Shown piece after piece: positions 44,857 through 53,178 of a stretch of 64,000 nt of DNA; positions within the stretch are counted from its first letter, which is position 1, and every line of letters starts with the position of its first letter. The DNA is from Piscibacillus halophilus. Its GTDB lineage: Bacteria; Bacillota; Bacilli; Bacillales; Alkalibacillaceae. The notes below the pieces were generated by a model. The model worked only from the letters and a program-made list of their open reading frames with translations. It was not told the origin of the DNA and ran no database searches. Location of the stretch: NCBI RefSeq assembly GCF_900110685.1, contig NZ_FOES01000012.1, forward strand, positions 1-64,000, given 5' to 3'. Made by a program: the position numbers and the translations under genes.

Positions 44857-47634
44857 TTAAGGAGTTTCGTTTAGGCGATCTTCAATTTCCTTCATGATTT
44901 CACCAGCACGTTCCCATTGTCCGTTTGATAGGGCATCTTGATACTGATCGAATAATTGAGAAACATCACGTAATGTTTGCTCAGCATCTAAGATTGGTTG
45001 ATCCTCTGTCTCTGTACCTTCTTCTTCAGTATTTTCTGGATCAGTGTCCGTGTCTGGATCTGGTTCAAGTTCTGGTGCGTTTCCTGGCGCTCCTTCTTCA
45101 ACCATTGCAACAATTTCATCTAATGCTTCTTTAAAGGTTGGCTTCATAACGATGTAATCTTCATATGCGACAATAACCTGCTTCACTTCTGGTAATGAAG
45201 TTTCATTAGACGATTCAATGTAAATTGGTTCAACGTATAAAACCGTATCTTCGATTGGATAAGTGAGTAAATTACCACGGATGACTTCTGAGCCACCTTG
45301 AGACCATAAGTTTAATTGTTGTGATATATAACTATCTTGGTTGATTCGGTTTTCGATTTGTTGTGGTCCATATATATTTTTCTGTTTAGGGAATCTGTAC
45401 ACAAATAATTCCCCGTAATTGTCCCCATCATTTCTAACTCCCATCCAAGCGATCATATTTTGCCTGTTCTTAGGAGTGAATGGAATCGAAAGGATAAACT
45501 CTTCCATATCTTCATCCGGTAAGGTAATCGTAATATAATATGGTTCCATAACAATGTCCTGGTTGTAATATTTCTCTGTAGGGAATTGCCAAGTATCCTC
45601 TCGGTTATAAAATACTTCTAAATCTGACATATGGTATGTTCCCCATTTATCTGCTTGCACCTGGAATAAGTTCTCAGGATAACGAAAGTGAGCTCTTATA
45701 TCTTCTGGAACCTCTGTTGTAAAGAGGTCAGGAAACATGTTTTGGTACGTTTGTAATAATGGATCATTTTCATCAGCAACATAGAAGTTTACTTCACCTG
45801 TATAAGCATCGATGGATACCTTTACAGAGTTTCGAATATAGTTACGATCTTTTTGATATGGCTCAGCATATGGATAATTTTCAGCTGTTAAATAGGCATC
45901 CATAATCCATACCATCGTTCCATCGTCACGTACGACAAGGTATGGATCTGTATCATAATCAAAGAAAGGTGCAATTCGGTTAACACGATCTTTAATATTT
46001 CTTGTTTCAAGTAACTGACTTTCTTCTGTTAATTGATCCGAAACAAACATTCTAAATGATCCTTCTTTAATTGAGAATAACAGTTTGTTCAGACCTTGAA
46101 GCGGAACACCGGTATTTGCTTCATATCTAGTTGAAGCATTGGATTCACCTTGAGGATAGTCGAATTCATCAACTTTCGTATTAACGATGACATTGCCTGC
46201 TTGTTCTTCACCAAAATATAGCTGCGGTCTTGAAACCTCTAAGGCTCCTTGTGTCGGTAAATCTTGCAACAAGTATCTAGGCTGACCTTGACTATCAACC
46301 TCATTAACATGGCTCATCGTTACTCCATAACCGTGAGTATAGCGTAACTTGTCATTCACCCATGTTCTGGCTTGGTCTGGTAAATTAGATGTATCTAACT
46401 CACGAGCACCAATAAAGACTTGACTATATTCTCCATCAATCATGTATCGGTCAATATCTATATCATTAAATTTATAGTAATTTCTAATCGTTTGTTTTTG
46501 ATTATAAACATCTTTTAGTGGTCGTGAATCATTGAGACGTACGTTATTGATTGTTAACTCATTTCGCTCAATTAACTCTTCATCTAAACTATCTTCACCA
46601 GGGTGTTGGATTTCATTTATATTATCTAATCCATAAGCTGCACGAGTATACTCGAGATTTTGTTCTAAATATGGTTTTTCCTGATTGAACTCATTAGGTG
46701 AAACGACGAATTGTTGTACAGCTACTGAAGCGAGCTGACCTAATATAACGATGGCAATATAAGTCGCGATGGGGATTAGAACACCCTTAATTCTCCCGCG
46801 TACTAAGGAGATAATCATCCAAACGGTTGCTAAAATCGCTGTAGCCGCAAGAATATACGCTTTTGGAATATTGACAACATCATCTGTGTAACTTAACCCA
46901 TAAACCACACTGTCTTGAAAAGCATTGACGCTATTAGTTAATAACGTACCGTATGGTTCTAACAGGTGCTGAGCTGCTAATATTAGTCCAATAAAACCTA
47001 AAGTAAATCCTAAATGTAATTGAGCACGACGGCTTTTACGGTACATTTCAAATACTGAGTAAGCACCAATTTCAGCTAATAAAACTATGATGCCCAAACT
47101 AAATAATACACCTAGAACAAATTCTAAGAATGGTAGTATGTACAAATAAAATGAAATGTCTAAATTAAAATGTGGGTCGGTTGTACCGAATGGTTCATAA
47201 TTGAGAACTTTTAATGCTGGTTCCCAGCCTAAACCTTGAACTAACATCGTACCTAAAACACCAAATATAATCGAAACCACTAATATAATATTTCGACTGA
47301 TTTTCTTACTCATGATGGCATTAGGTATGGCATTATGATTCAAGTAAGATAAGTAAGATTTGCGTATCCAGCTTAGGGTAAAAATACCAATGACTAAAAA
47401 CAACACAAATCCTATAACGCCTAACGCTACTTTACTAGCCATAATCGTTGTATAAACATTTTGAAAATCAAGTGTCTCCATCCAAATATAATTGGTTAGG
47501 ATTTGGAATCCGATTATTCCAAGGATAAGGATTGGTAAAATAATCAGAAAAACAAACTTTAGACGCTTTGTTAATTTCTTAATATTATCTGCCTGCTTTT
47601 TATTAAGTTGTTCGAAAAAGTCTTGTGAATCCAT
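44857..47634 (-). CDS. UPF0182 family membrane protein
   Basis: A 925-residue COG1615/UPF0182 protein. Seven hydrophobic helices occupy the first 300 residues. A large extracytoplasmic domain with the family segments TRAAYGLDNI, SHVNEVDSQGQPRYLLQDLPTQG and YFGEEQAGNVIVNT follows, then an acidic P/D/E/T-rich linker and a C-terminal helical segment. No biochemical function is established. ATG 47634 follows GGAGG by 5 bases; an in-frame ATG at 47646 overlaps that ribosome site. It stands alone between a terminator and a divergent gene. Confidence 0.9.
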   Translation of the reverse strand: MDSQDFFEQLNKKQADNIKKLTKRLKFVFLIILPILILGIIGFQILTNYIWMETLDFQNVYTTIMASKVALGVIGFVLFLVIGIFTLSWIRKSYLSYLNHNAIPNAIMSKKISRNIILVVSIIFGVLGTMLVQGLGWEPALKVLNYEPFGTTDPHFNLDISFYLYILPFLEFVLGVLFSLGIIVLLAEIGAYSVFEMYRKSRRAQLHLGFTLGFIGLILAAQHLLEPYGTLLTNSVNAFQDSVVYGLSYTDDVVNIPKAYILAATAILATVWMIISLVRGRIKGVLIPIATYIAIVILGQLASVAVQQFVVSPNEFNQEKPYLEQNLEYTRAAYGLDNINEIQHPGEDSLDEELIERNELTINNVRLNDSRPLKDVYNQKQTIRNYYKFNDIDIDRYMIDGEYSQVFIGARELDTSNLPDQARTWVNDKLRYTHGYGVTMSHVNEVDSQGQPRYLLQDLPTQGALEVSRPQLYFGEEQAGNVIVNTKVDEFDYPQGESNASTRYEANTGVPLQGLNKLLFSIKEGSFRMFVSDQLTEESQLLETRNIKDRVNRIAPFFDYDTDPYLVVRDDGTMVWIMDAYLTAENYPYAEPYQKDRNYIRNSVKVSIDAYTGEVNFYVADENDPLLQTYQNMFPDLFTTEVPEDIRAHFRYPENLFQVQADKWGTYHMSDLEVFYNREDTWQFPTEKYYNQDIVMEPYYITITLPDEDMEEFILSIPFTPKNRQNMIAWMGVRNDGDNYGELFVYRFPKQKNIYGPQQIENRINQDSYISQQLNLWSQGGSEVIRGNLLTYPIEDTVLYVEPIYIESSNETSLPEVKQVIVAYEDYIVMKPTFKEALDEIVAMVEEGAPGNAPELEPDPDTDTDPENTEEEGTETEDQPILDAEQTLRDVSQLFDQYQDALSNGQWERAGEIMKEIEDRLNETP

Positions 47635-47767
47635 GTTTACCTCCATTAAAAAGTTATTGATCTAATTGTTAATACGAATAAGTAAGTACTTTAGTTTCAC
47701 ACATAGTTTAAGTTTAAGTTAAAATACGGTTAGTTTCCAGAACTTTAATAGTTAAGGAGTGATGATA

Positions 47768-48040
47768 ATGGAAATTTTAATCAATCAACATGCCATAGAA
47801 GTAAATAGCTATAAATTGGATGATATCGAAGAGAAGAGACTGATCATCTTAGACTTTAAAGTGACTCATGAAGAGTATCATGATGTGACTACTTTGTTAT
47901 ATGAGAATAATTTTGATGTTAAAGTCCCTAATGAAGACATTGAATTTCAGGCCACGATTCAAAATTATTGGACGTCCTTTACTAACCTTTATAAAGAAGG
48001 AGCGGTTGGAGACTTTCATGTCGAGTTAATTGAAAAATAG
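47768..48040 (+). CDS. ykvR: DUF3219 family protein (YkvR-like)
   Basis: A 90-residue soluble protein matching the DUF3219 pattern: LDFKVTHEEYHDVTTLLYENNFDVKVP and ATIQNYWTSFTNLYKEGAVGDFHVELIEK. The family is known mainly as a structure without an assigned role. ATG 47768 lies 8 bases after AAGGAG; GTG 47759 and ATG 47762 overlap the ribosome site. A hairpin follows the stop. Confidence 0.85.
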   Translation: MEILINQHAIEVNSYKLDDIEEKRLIILDFKVTHEEYHDVTTLLYENNFDVKVPNEDIEFQATIQNYWTSFTNLYKEGAVGDFHVELIEK

Positions 48041-48063
48041 GAGGGAGTGAAGCACTCCCTCTT
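48041..48063. terminator. Hairpin between ykvR and the Cys-rich peptide gene
   Basis: Arms GAGGGAGTG and CACTCCCTC with loop AAG. The T-run is better on the minus strand, so it may end the MarR/permease operon. Confidence 0.72.
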
Positions 48064-48067
48064 ATGA

Positions 48068-48190
48068 TTACTTACAACATGCCTGATCAGAGTCGCAGCA
48101 TGAAGTTTTTTGTTGTTCATCGACTATGATAGAAGAAGAACAACAGTTTTTCTTTTTATTAGGTTTAAGATTATTCAGTAGTTTTAACAT
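48068..48190 (-). CDS. 40-residue Cys-rich peptide, putative metal-binding
   Basis: A short gene with ribosome site GGAAGGTG 6 bases before the ATG (48188-48190) and stop at 48068-48070. The peptide starts MLKLLNNLKPNKKKN and contains three adjacent-cysteine pairs: CC at 16-17, 31-32 and 38-39. It is 15 bases downstream of the ArsP-type permease gene, in the same orientation. Small proteins with CC motifs often accompany permeases and regulators that handle thiophilic metals; a chaperone or sequestering role is inferred. I do not recognise a named family with certainty. Confidence 0.78.
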   Translation of the reverse strand: MLKLLNNLKPNKKKNCCSSSIIVDEQQKTSCCDSDQACCK

Positions 48191-48205
48191 ATTTTTCACC
48201 TTCCT

Positions 48206-49072
48206 TTAAATCAGATAAAATAAAGTACCTGACATGGTGGCCATGAATAATACTGAAATGATAAATGCCAAGACTAGTTTTCTTTCAAAAATAGAGTGTA
48301 ATAGCGTCACCTCAGGTAGACTCGCACCAGTTGAACTAATCATAATGGCCATCACTGGACCCAGTGCCATCCCTTTCATAATCATAATGTTAGCGATTGG
48401 GATCATGGTGGATAATCGAATGTACAATGGAATTCCGATTAAAGCAGCAATCGGAATTAACCACCACTCATTCCCTCCAAATGCATTAGTCATCCACTCT
48501 GTTGGGACAACTCCATGGATTAACGAACCTATGAAAGCGCCCAGTATTAAGTAAGGATACACCGTCTTCATTAGAGTTTTGGTTTCATTCCAAGCATTTT
48601 TGACATTAAATTTATTTGGAGGTTCAGTAGTTGACTTGACAACGAAAGGCTCGACGGCATTTTCAAAACCAAGTTTCTCCAAACTTAAGCCAATGACAAT
48701 CGATAGAATTGTTGAAACTAACGTGTAAATAATGGTTACCTTCCATCCGAGTAGGACCCCCATTAATGTCAAGATGGTTGGGTCAAGTATTGGTGAAGCG
48801 AATAAAAAAATCATGACAAATCCAAAACGCATCCTGTTTTGAAGCATGGTTGCCACAATAGGGATGGTAGAACAAGAGCAAAATGGAGTAATAAAGGCTA
48901 ATAAAACTGCAATAAGAGATCCTACAGAAGTGTTAGCATGAACGAGATGCTCTTCTAACTTCTCATAAGGAATCAACCCTTGAATCAAATGAACTACAAA
49001 CGTAACGGTAAAGAATAATGCCGTTAATTCTAGTGCAATAAATAAAAAACTTTTTAAGATATCAATCCACAT
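48206..49072 (-). CDS. UPF0718/ArsP-type permease
   Basis: A 288-residue membrane protein of the permease family COG0701 (DUF318), which includes ArsP exporters of trivalent organoarsenicals. About eight helices; the family motif TPFCSCSTIP with C65 and C67 lies in the second helical bundle, and the family FASPILDPTI segment follows. ATG 49072 is preceded by GAGGTGATG. It is flanked upstream by a palindrome shared with the marR gene and followed by the CC-peptide gene. Export of an arsenic- or antimony-like species is plausible; substrate unproven. Confidence 0.88.
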   Translation of the reverse strand: MWIDILKSFLFIALELTALFFTVTFVVHLIQGLIPYEKLEEHLVHANTSVGSLIAVLLAFITPFCSCSTIPIVATMLQNRMRFGFVMIFLFASPILDPTILTLMGVLLGWKVTIIYTLVSTILSIVIGLSLEKLGFENAVEPFVVKSTTEPPNKFNVKNAWNETKTLMKTVYPYLILGAFIGSLIHGVVPTEWMTNAFGGNEWWLIPIAALIGIPLYIRLSTMIPIANIMIMKGMALGPVMAIMISSTGASLPEVTLLHSIFERKLVLAFIISVLFMATMSGTLFYLI

Positions 49073-49090
49073 GATCATCACCTCAAAGTA

Positions 49091-49115
49091 AAATAGTTGT
49101 AAAATGCAACTATTT
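49091..49115. promoter_or_regulatory. MarR operator upstream of the permease gene
   Basis: Perfect inverted repeat AAATAGTTG-N7-CAACTATTT, 19 bases upstream of the permease start. The same core, TTGTAAAATGCAACTA, recurs upstream of marR. Confidence 0.78.
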
Positions 49116-49149
49116 AGTGTTTGAAAACCTCCTAATAATATAGAGGAGG

Positions 49150-49581
49150 TTAAACACTTCTCATCGCTTTGTTTAATAAATCAATAGAATATGTGACAGT
49201 TTGGCGCTCATCTTCATTTAGCTGACTAAAGATTTGATCTAAACTTTCATTCATATATTGGTCTATATCTTTTTCAAGTTGAGCGCCTTTTTCTGTTAAC
49301 TGAAGAATTTGAATCCGTTGATCATCAGGATGAGGAGTCTTTGTGATATAACCTTTATTAATTAATGATTTGACTTGGCGGCTAAACGTGGTGATATCAA
49401 CACCTAAAGTATTGGCTATATCACGCATGGATGGATGATGCTGACGACCAACTTCAAACAGAATATGACTTTGTTGAACACTAACATCTTGCCCACAACA
49501 CTGATCACAGCACTGTTCATTTAGTAAACCGTAGTGACGTACAACAAGTTGAAACAGGGATCTAAGATTCTCATGACTCAT
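49150..49581 (-). CDS. MarR-family regulator with N-terminal CCxxCC motif
   Basis: A 143-residue MarR winged-helix regulator: MRDIANTLGVDITTFSRQVKSLINKGYI is the recognition region, followed by a wing with TPHPDDQRIQILQLTEKG. The first helix carries NEQCCDQCCGQ (C24, C25, C28, C29), which is not part of the usual MarR fold and could bind a soft metal ion or sense oxidation. ATG 49581 follows AGAGGTGA by 6 bases; the GTG at 49590 is inside that site. It is the first gene of the permease operon and likely represses it from two palindromes. Confidence 0.9.
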   Translation of the reverse strand: MSHENLRSLFQLVVRHYGLLNEQCCDQCCGQDVSVQQSHILFEVGRQHHPSMRDIANTLGVDITTFSRQVKSLINKGYITKTPHPDDQRIQILQLTEKGAQLEKDIDQYMNESLDQIFSQLNEDERQTVTYSIDLLNKAMRSV

Positions 49582-49601
49582 AAATATCACCTCTTAATTA
49601 C

Positions 49602-49630
49602 TTTATACCCCAATTATTTGTAAAATGCAA
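49602..49630 (-). promoter_or_regulatory. Promoter of marR
   Basis: On the minus strand: -35 TTGCAT (49630-49625), 17-base spacer, -10 TATAAA (49607-49602). The -35 lies within the operator. Confidence 0.75.
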
Positions 49631-49634
49631 CTAA
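49614..49634. promoter_or_regulatory. MarR operator upstream of marR
   Basis: Near-perfect inverted repeat TTATTTG-N7-CAACTAA (one mismatch) with the same central TAAAATG as the permease operator; covers the -35 of the marR promoter. Confidence 0.75.
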
Positions 49635-49713
49635 TTTAATTATGAAACTTTAATTCAAATATATTCGTATATGAAAACACAATAAAAAAGCTATTTAAGT
49701 AAGGAGATCAAAA

Positions 49714-50427
49714 ATGAATTTTTGGTATATTTTAATGATTATTTTTACGATAATGACATTCTTCGCTTCATTTATAATAAGACGAAAACAGAATCGATCA
49801 GCTCTAATTGGCTATATCACTTGGATACTATTAAGTCTATATTTTATTGTCGAATATATCGTTATAAAGACAACGGAAGCTCCTTATAATTTTTATAAGC
49901 AACCGATGAGTGACCTTGGCGTAACGACATGTGGTAAAAACACTTATGATATAGCTAATTATTTGATTTGTTCACCCAATCACTTACTTATGAACTGGAC
50001 GTTTACTCTTACTGGTATTGCCATTTTTGTAGGCGCTATTCTTATACAACCATCTTGGCCAAATCATCGAAGGATAAAACTTGCAACAATACTACTTATT
50101 ATATTTGGATTGAGTTATTCTGTTTCGGGCATCATTCCAGCAGATATCAACTTTAAATGGCATACACTATCTGCCCTTCCAGGAATGGTTGTTCATATTC
50201 CAGCATTAATAATGATTGGAAATTCTGTTAAAACGAAATGGCCAAAATTATCAATTTGGACTTATGTTTGTGTATTTATAAGTACAACCTCATTGTTATT
50301 ACTATTCTTTCAGCCGTTTTTTGACCTTCCCGGAGGATTATTACAACGTATTTTATACGGTTCGGTGTACTTATGGATGACCGTCACTGCAATTATACTT
50401 TGGAAATATGAGAGAATAACGAATTAA
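49714..50427 (+). CDS. DUF998-family membrane protein
   Basis: A 237-residue protein with about seven membrane helices and the DUF998 landmarks PMSDLGVTTC after helix 2, NWTFTLTGIA and a final YGSVYLWM helix. No reaction is known. Ribosome site AAGGAG. It is transcribed away from the marR operon across a shared intergenic region, but no operator core lies close to its start, so co-regulation is uncertain. Confidence 0.82.
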   Translation: MNFWYILMIIFTIMTFFASFIIRRKQNRSALIGYITWILLSLYFIVEYIVIKTTEAPYNFYKQPMSDLGVTTCGKNTYDIANYLICSPNHLLMNWTFTLTGIAIFVGAILIQPSWPNHRRIKLATILLIIFGLSYSVSGIIPADINFKWHTLSALPGMVVHIPALIMIGNSVKTKWPKLSIWTYVCVFISTTSLLLLFFQPFFDLPGGLLQRILYGSVYLWMTVTAIILWKYERITN

Positions 50428-50469
50428 TTTTTAACTGTATGATTCACATATTCATAAATAAAATTAAAG

Positions 50470-50510
50470 ACGGCCCCAACTAGATATTTTTTATGACTGT
50501 TGGGGCCGTT
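50470..50510. terminator. Terminator between the DUF998 gene and the M20 peptidase gene
   Basis: 11-bp GC-rich arms ACGGCCCCAAC and GTTGGGGCCGT with an 18-base loop. T-runs are weak on both sides. Confidence 0.65.
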
Positions 50511-50544
50511 AACGTTCTTTATAGCTGAAAGTTATTAACAACTA

Positions 50545-51669
50545 CTATATTTTTTTAAGTAAATTTGCAAACATAGCAGCTCTTTTCGGAAGTTCGTCTA
50601 TAATGATATGTTCGTGTTCTGCGTGTGGTCCATCACCTAAAGCACCAAGCCCATCTAAAGTGGGGACACCTAAAATAGCAGTGAAATTTCCGTCACTTCC
50701 ACCCCCAACAAGTTTCTCACCGATATCTAAACCTACTTCTTTTCCTGCTTCTTGAGCCTTGTTAAACAGTTCTTGGGTTGCCTTGCTTTTAACCATTGGT
50801 GGACGATTGAGTTCTCCAGTGACTTTTATCTCCACATGATTGGTTACTGGCTCTAAACTTTCTAATGCTTGAACAATCCGATCAGCTTCTTCAACTGTTT
50901 TAACTCTAAAATCTATAAGTGCTTCTGCATGGTCAGGGACGACATTTCTTTTTGTACCACCATGAACGACTCCAACGTTAACGGTTGTCCCTATATCATA
51001 ATTGGTTAGTTTCTCTATATTTATTATTTGATGAGCAAGTTCATTTACAGCACTGTGACCTGCTTCATGATGATTCCCTGCATGTGATGCTTTCCCGTAT
51101 ATCTCTAAATTATAAATTCCAACTCCTTTACGTGCCGTTTTTAAATCCCCCGTTTTAGCGACAGGGGGCTCAGTAATTAATACAATATCGCTGTTTTGAG
51201 CCTCTTGCTCAATTAATTCTTGAGACGTTTGACTTCCAAGCTCTTCATCTGAAGTGAATAGGAAGGTTAGTTCGATATTTGGAAATGCATTTTCTTCTTG
51301 TAGAGCATTGACAGCCCACAGTGACTGAATAATCCCACCTTTCATATCGATGGCGCCTGGCCCGTAAAACTTATTATCTACTATTTTAATCGGGAGTCGA
51401 CCTTCGTCCCAAACGGTGTCAAAATGCGCACATACTAAAACACGTTTAGTTCCATTTCCTACGGTAATTTTAAAATGATCACCACGTTTAGACTGTTTAT
51501 AGACTTCAAGATTTCCTCCAATTAATTGTCGTGCAATATTTTGTAAGGTTAGACCGCATTCATCTACAAGTTCTTTTTGATCTGATGGTGATTCAGCACT
51601 AACTAAAGTATGTAAGCTATCTAACATATCTTCATGGTGTTCTTCTAAATACTTTTCAATTTTACTCAT
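50545..51669 (-). CDS. M20-family peptidase, glutamate carboxypeptidase type
   Basis: A 374-residue M20 metallopeptidase resembling carboxypeptidase G2. Metal ligands and catalytic residues: CAHFDTVW (His, Asp), GPGAIDMKGG (bridging Asp), TSDEELGS (catalytic Glu pair), ITEPP and the C-terminal GPHAEHEH histidine. The lid domain contains GKASHAG. It should cleave a C-terminal glutamate or another residue from a small acyl-peptide in the cytoplasm. AAAGGATG precedes the ATG. It is divergent from the two-peptidase/ABC transporter operon, sharing a 149-base control region with it. Confidence 0.88.
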   Translation of the reverse strand: MSKIEKYLEEHHEDMLDSLHTLVSAESPSDQKELVDECGLTLQNIARQLIGGNLEVYKQSKRGDHFKITVGNGTKRVLVCAHFDTVWDEGRLPIKIVDNKFYGPGAIDMKGGIIQSLWAVNALQEENAFPNIELTFLFTSDEELGSQTSQELIEQEAQNSDIVLITEPPVAKTGDLKTARKGVGIYNLEIYGKASHAGNHHEAGHSAVNELAHQIINIEKLTNYDIGTTVNVGVVHGGTKRNVVPDHAEALIDFRVKTVEEADRIVQALESLEPVTNHVEIKVTGELNRPPMVKSKATQELFNKAQEAGKEVGLDIGEKLVGGGSDGNFTAILGVPTLDGLGALGDGPHAEHEHIIIDELPKRAAMFANLLKKI

Positions 51670-51698
51670 AAAATCATCCTTTCTGTTTACGACAAAAC

Positions 51699-51736
51699 TA
51701 ATCTAAAAATTTTAAATTGACAAAATATTTAGATTA
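51699..51736. promoter_or_regulatory. Inverted repeat spanning the -35 of the peptidase/transporter promoter
   Basis: Perfect 9-bp arms TAATCTAAA (51699-51707) and TTTAGATTA (51728-51736), 20 bases apart and enclosing the -35 box. A candidate regulator site; the protein that would bind it is unknown. Confidence 0.5.
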
Positions 51737-51745
51737 AATTATAGT
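51717..51745 (+). promoter_or_regulatory. SigA promoter of the peptidase/transporter operon
   Basis: -35 TTGACA (51717-51722, consensus), 17-base spacer, -10 TATAGT (51740-51745). Start expected near 51752. Confidence 0.8.
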
Positions 51746-51757
51746 AAATACTAACAT

Positions 51758-51791
51758 ATTTAAGGAACACTTTCAGCCAATTTCCTTAAAT
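51758..51791. repeat. Inverted repeat in the leader of the peptidase/transporter operon
   Basis: Perfect 10-bp arms ATTTAAGGAA (51758-51767) and TTCCTTAAAT (51782-51791), 14 bases apart, just downstream of the expected start. It may be an operator or an RNA hairpin; there is no T-run directly after it. Confidence 0.5.
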
Positions 51792-51818
51792 AATTTAATT
51801 TTTTTGAGGAGTGGTCGT

Positions 51819-53168
51819 TTGGAAGAACTGTATAAGCATATCGAGGAACATCAAAACGAGTATGTAGAATGGTTGCAAGACTTATGTCGTATACCGAGTG
51901 TGGCTGCTCAAAATCGAGGGATGGAAGAAGCTGCACAAAAAGTTTTAGAACATCTGAACTTACATAATAAGGCCGACACTAAACTCATTGATACGGACGG
52001 ATATCCTGTTGTTTTTGGAGAAGTAAAAGGTAAAAGTAAACGAGTGCTATCTTTTTATAACCATTATGATGTCCAACCTGAAGATCCTGTTGATCTATGG
52101 GATACTCCTCCGTTTGATAGTGAAATAGTAGATGGCAAATTAATAGCACGTGGATCGGCAGATAACAAAGGTAATTTAATTGCTCGTATAGCTGCTGTTC
52201 ATGCCTATCAACAAGTTTATGGTGAATTACCAATCAATATTAAATTTATCGTTGAAGGAGAAGAAGAAATAGGGAGTCCTAATTTAGAAGGTTTTGCGGA
52301 AAAGAATGCTGACTTAATTAAAGCAGATGGGTGTATATGGGAATTCGGTTATAAAAATGCTGACGGACGACAACAGGTTAGCTTAGGGGTAAAAGGAATG
52401 GCTTATGTTGAACTAACTTGTAAAGGGGCGAATACGGATTTACATTCAGCTAATGCAGCGGTTATTGAGAATCCTGCATGGCGATTAATTTGGGCACTTC
52501 AATCCATAAAGGGTGAAAATAATCGAGTGAAAATACCGGGGTTTTATGATGATGTGTTAGATCTGACACATCAAGATGTACAGTTAATAAGTGAACTAAT
52601 ATATAGCGAGCAAGAAATGAAAGAGCAGTTGGATATTAATCAATTCGTTAATGGTGTTGAAGGTGAAGAGCTAAAAAAACAATTGATTTTTTCACCTACA
52701 TGTAATATTTGTGGTTTTGAAAGTGGATACACAGGAGAAGGTGCGAAAACAGTCCTCCCATCTGAGGCAAAAGTTAAAATAGACTTTCGCTTGGTACCTA
52801 ATCAAGACCCTTATAAAATTGTTGAACAACTTAGAACCCATTTAGATCATCATGGGTTTGAGGATATTGATATTACTCCAATGGGACTGGAGTATCCAGC
52901 AAGAACTGAACCTGACGACCCTCTCGCTAAAAGTGTTATATCTGCTACTAAAAATGTAATGGGAATGGAACCAACCGTCATGCCAATGTCACCTGGGACA
53001 GGACCTATGTATGAATTATGTCAGAAGCTAGGTATTCCGGCAGTTTCTGTTGGTGTTGGAAATTTTGCATCTAATAATCATGCACCTAATGAAAATATTT
53101 ACATTAAAGATTTCATAGATGGAATTAAGATTATTGCTAGAGTCATTGATGACTTTGCAAAACATTAG
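51819..53168 (+). CDS. M20-family dipeptidase
   Basis: A 449-residue M20 peptidase of the dipeptidase/CNDP-like group. Catalytic motifs: SFYNHYDVQPED, ARGSADNKGN, VEGEEEIGSP (catalytic Glu pair), and a C-terminal GNFASNNHAPNE histidine. TTG 51819 with GAGGAG 7 bases upstream is chosen; TTG 51804 overlaps that site. It is followed by a second M20 gene with a 10-base gap, then by the ABC transporter genes, so it likely hydrolyses imported dipeptides in the cytoplasm. Confidence 0.88.
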   Translation: MEELYKHIEEHQNEYVEWLQDLCRIPSVAAQNRGMEEAAQKVLEHLNLHNKADTKLIDTDGYPVVFGEVKGKSKRVLSFYNHYDVQPEDPVDLWDTPPFDSEIVDGKLIARGSADNKGNLIARIAAVHAYQQVYGELPINIKFIVEGEEEIGSPNLEGFAEKNADLIKADGCIWEFGYKNADGRQQVSLGVKGMAYVELTCKGANTDLHSANAAVIENPAWRLIWALQSIKGENNRVKIPGFYDDVLDLTHQDVQLISELIYSEQEMKEQLDINQFVNGVEGEELKKQLIFSPTCNICGFESGYTGEGAKTVLPSEAKVKIDFRLVPNQDPYKIVEQLRTHLDHHGFEDIDITPMGLEYPARTEPDDPLAKSVISATKNVMGMEPTVMPMSPGTGPMYELCQKLGIPAVSVGVGNFASNNHAPNENIYIKDFIDGIKIIARVIDDFAKH

Positions 53169-53178
53169 GGGGGATATT

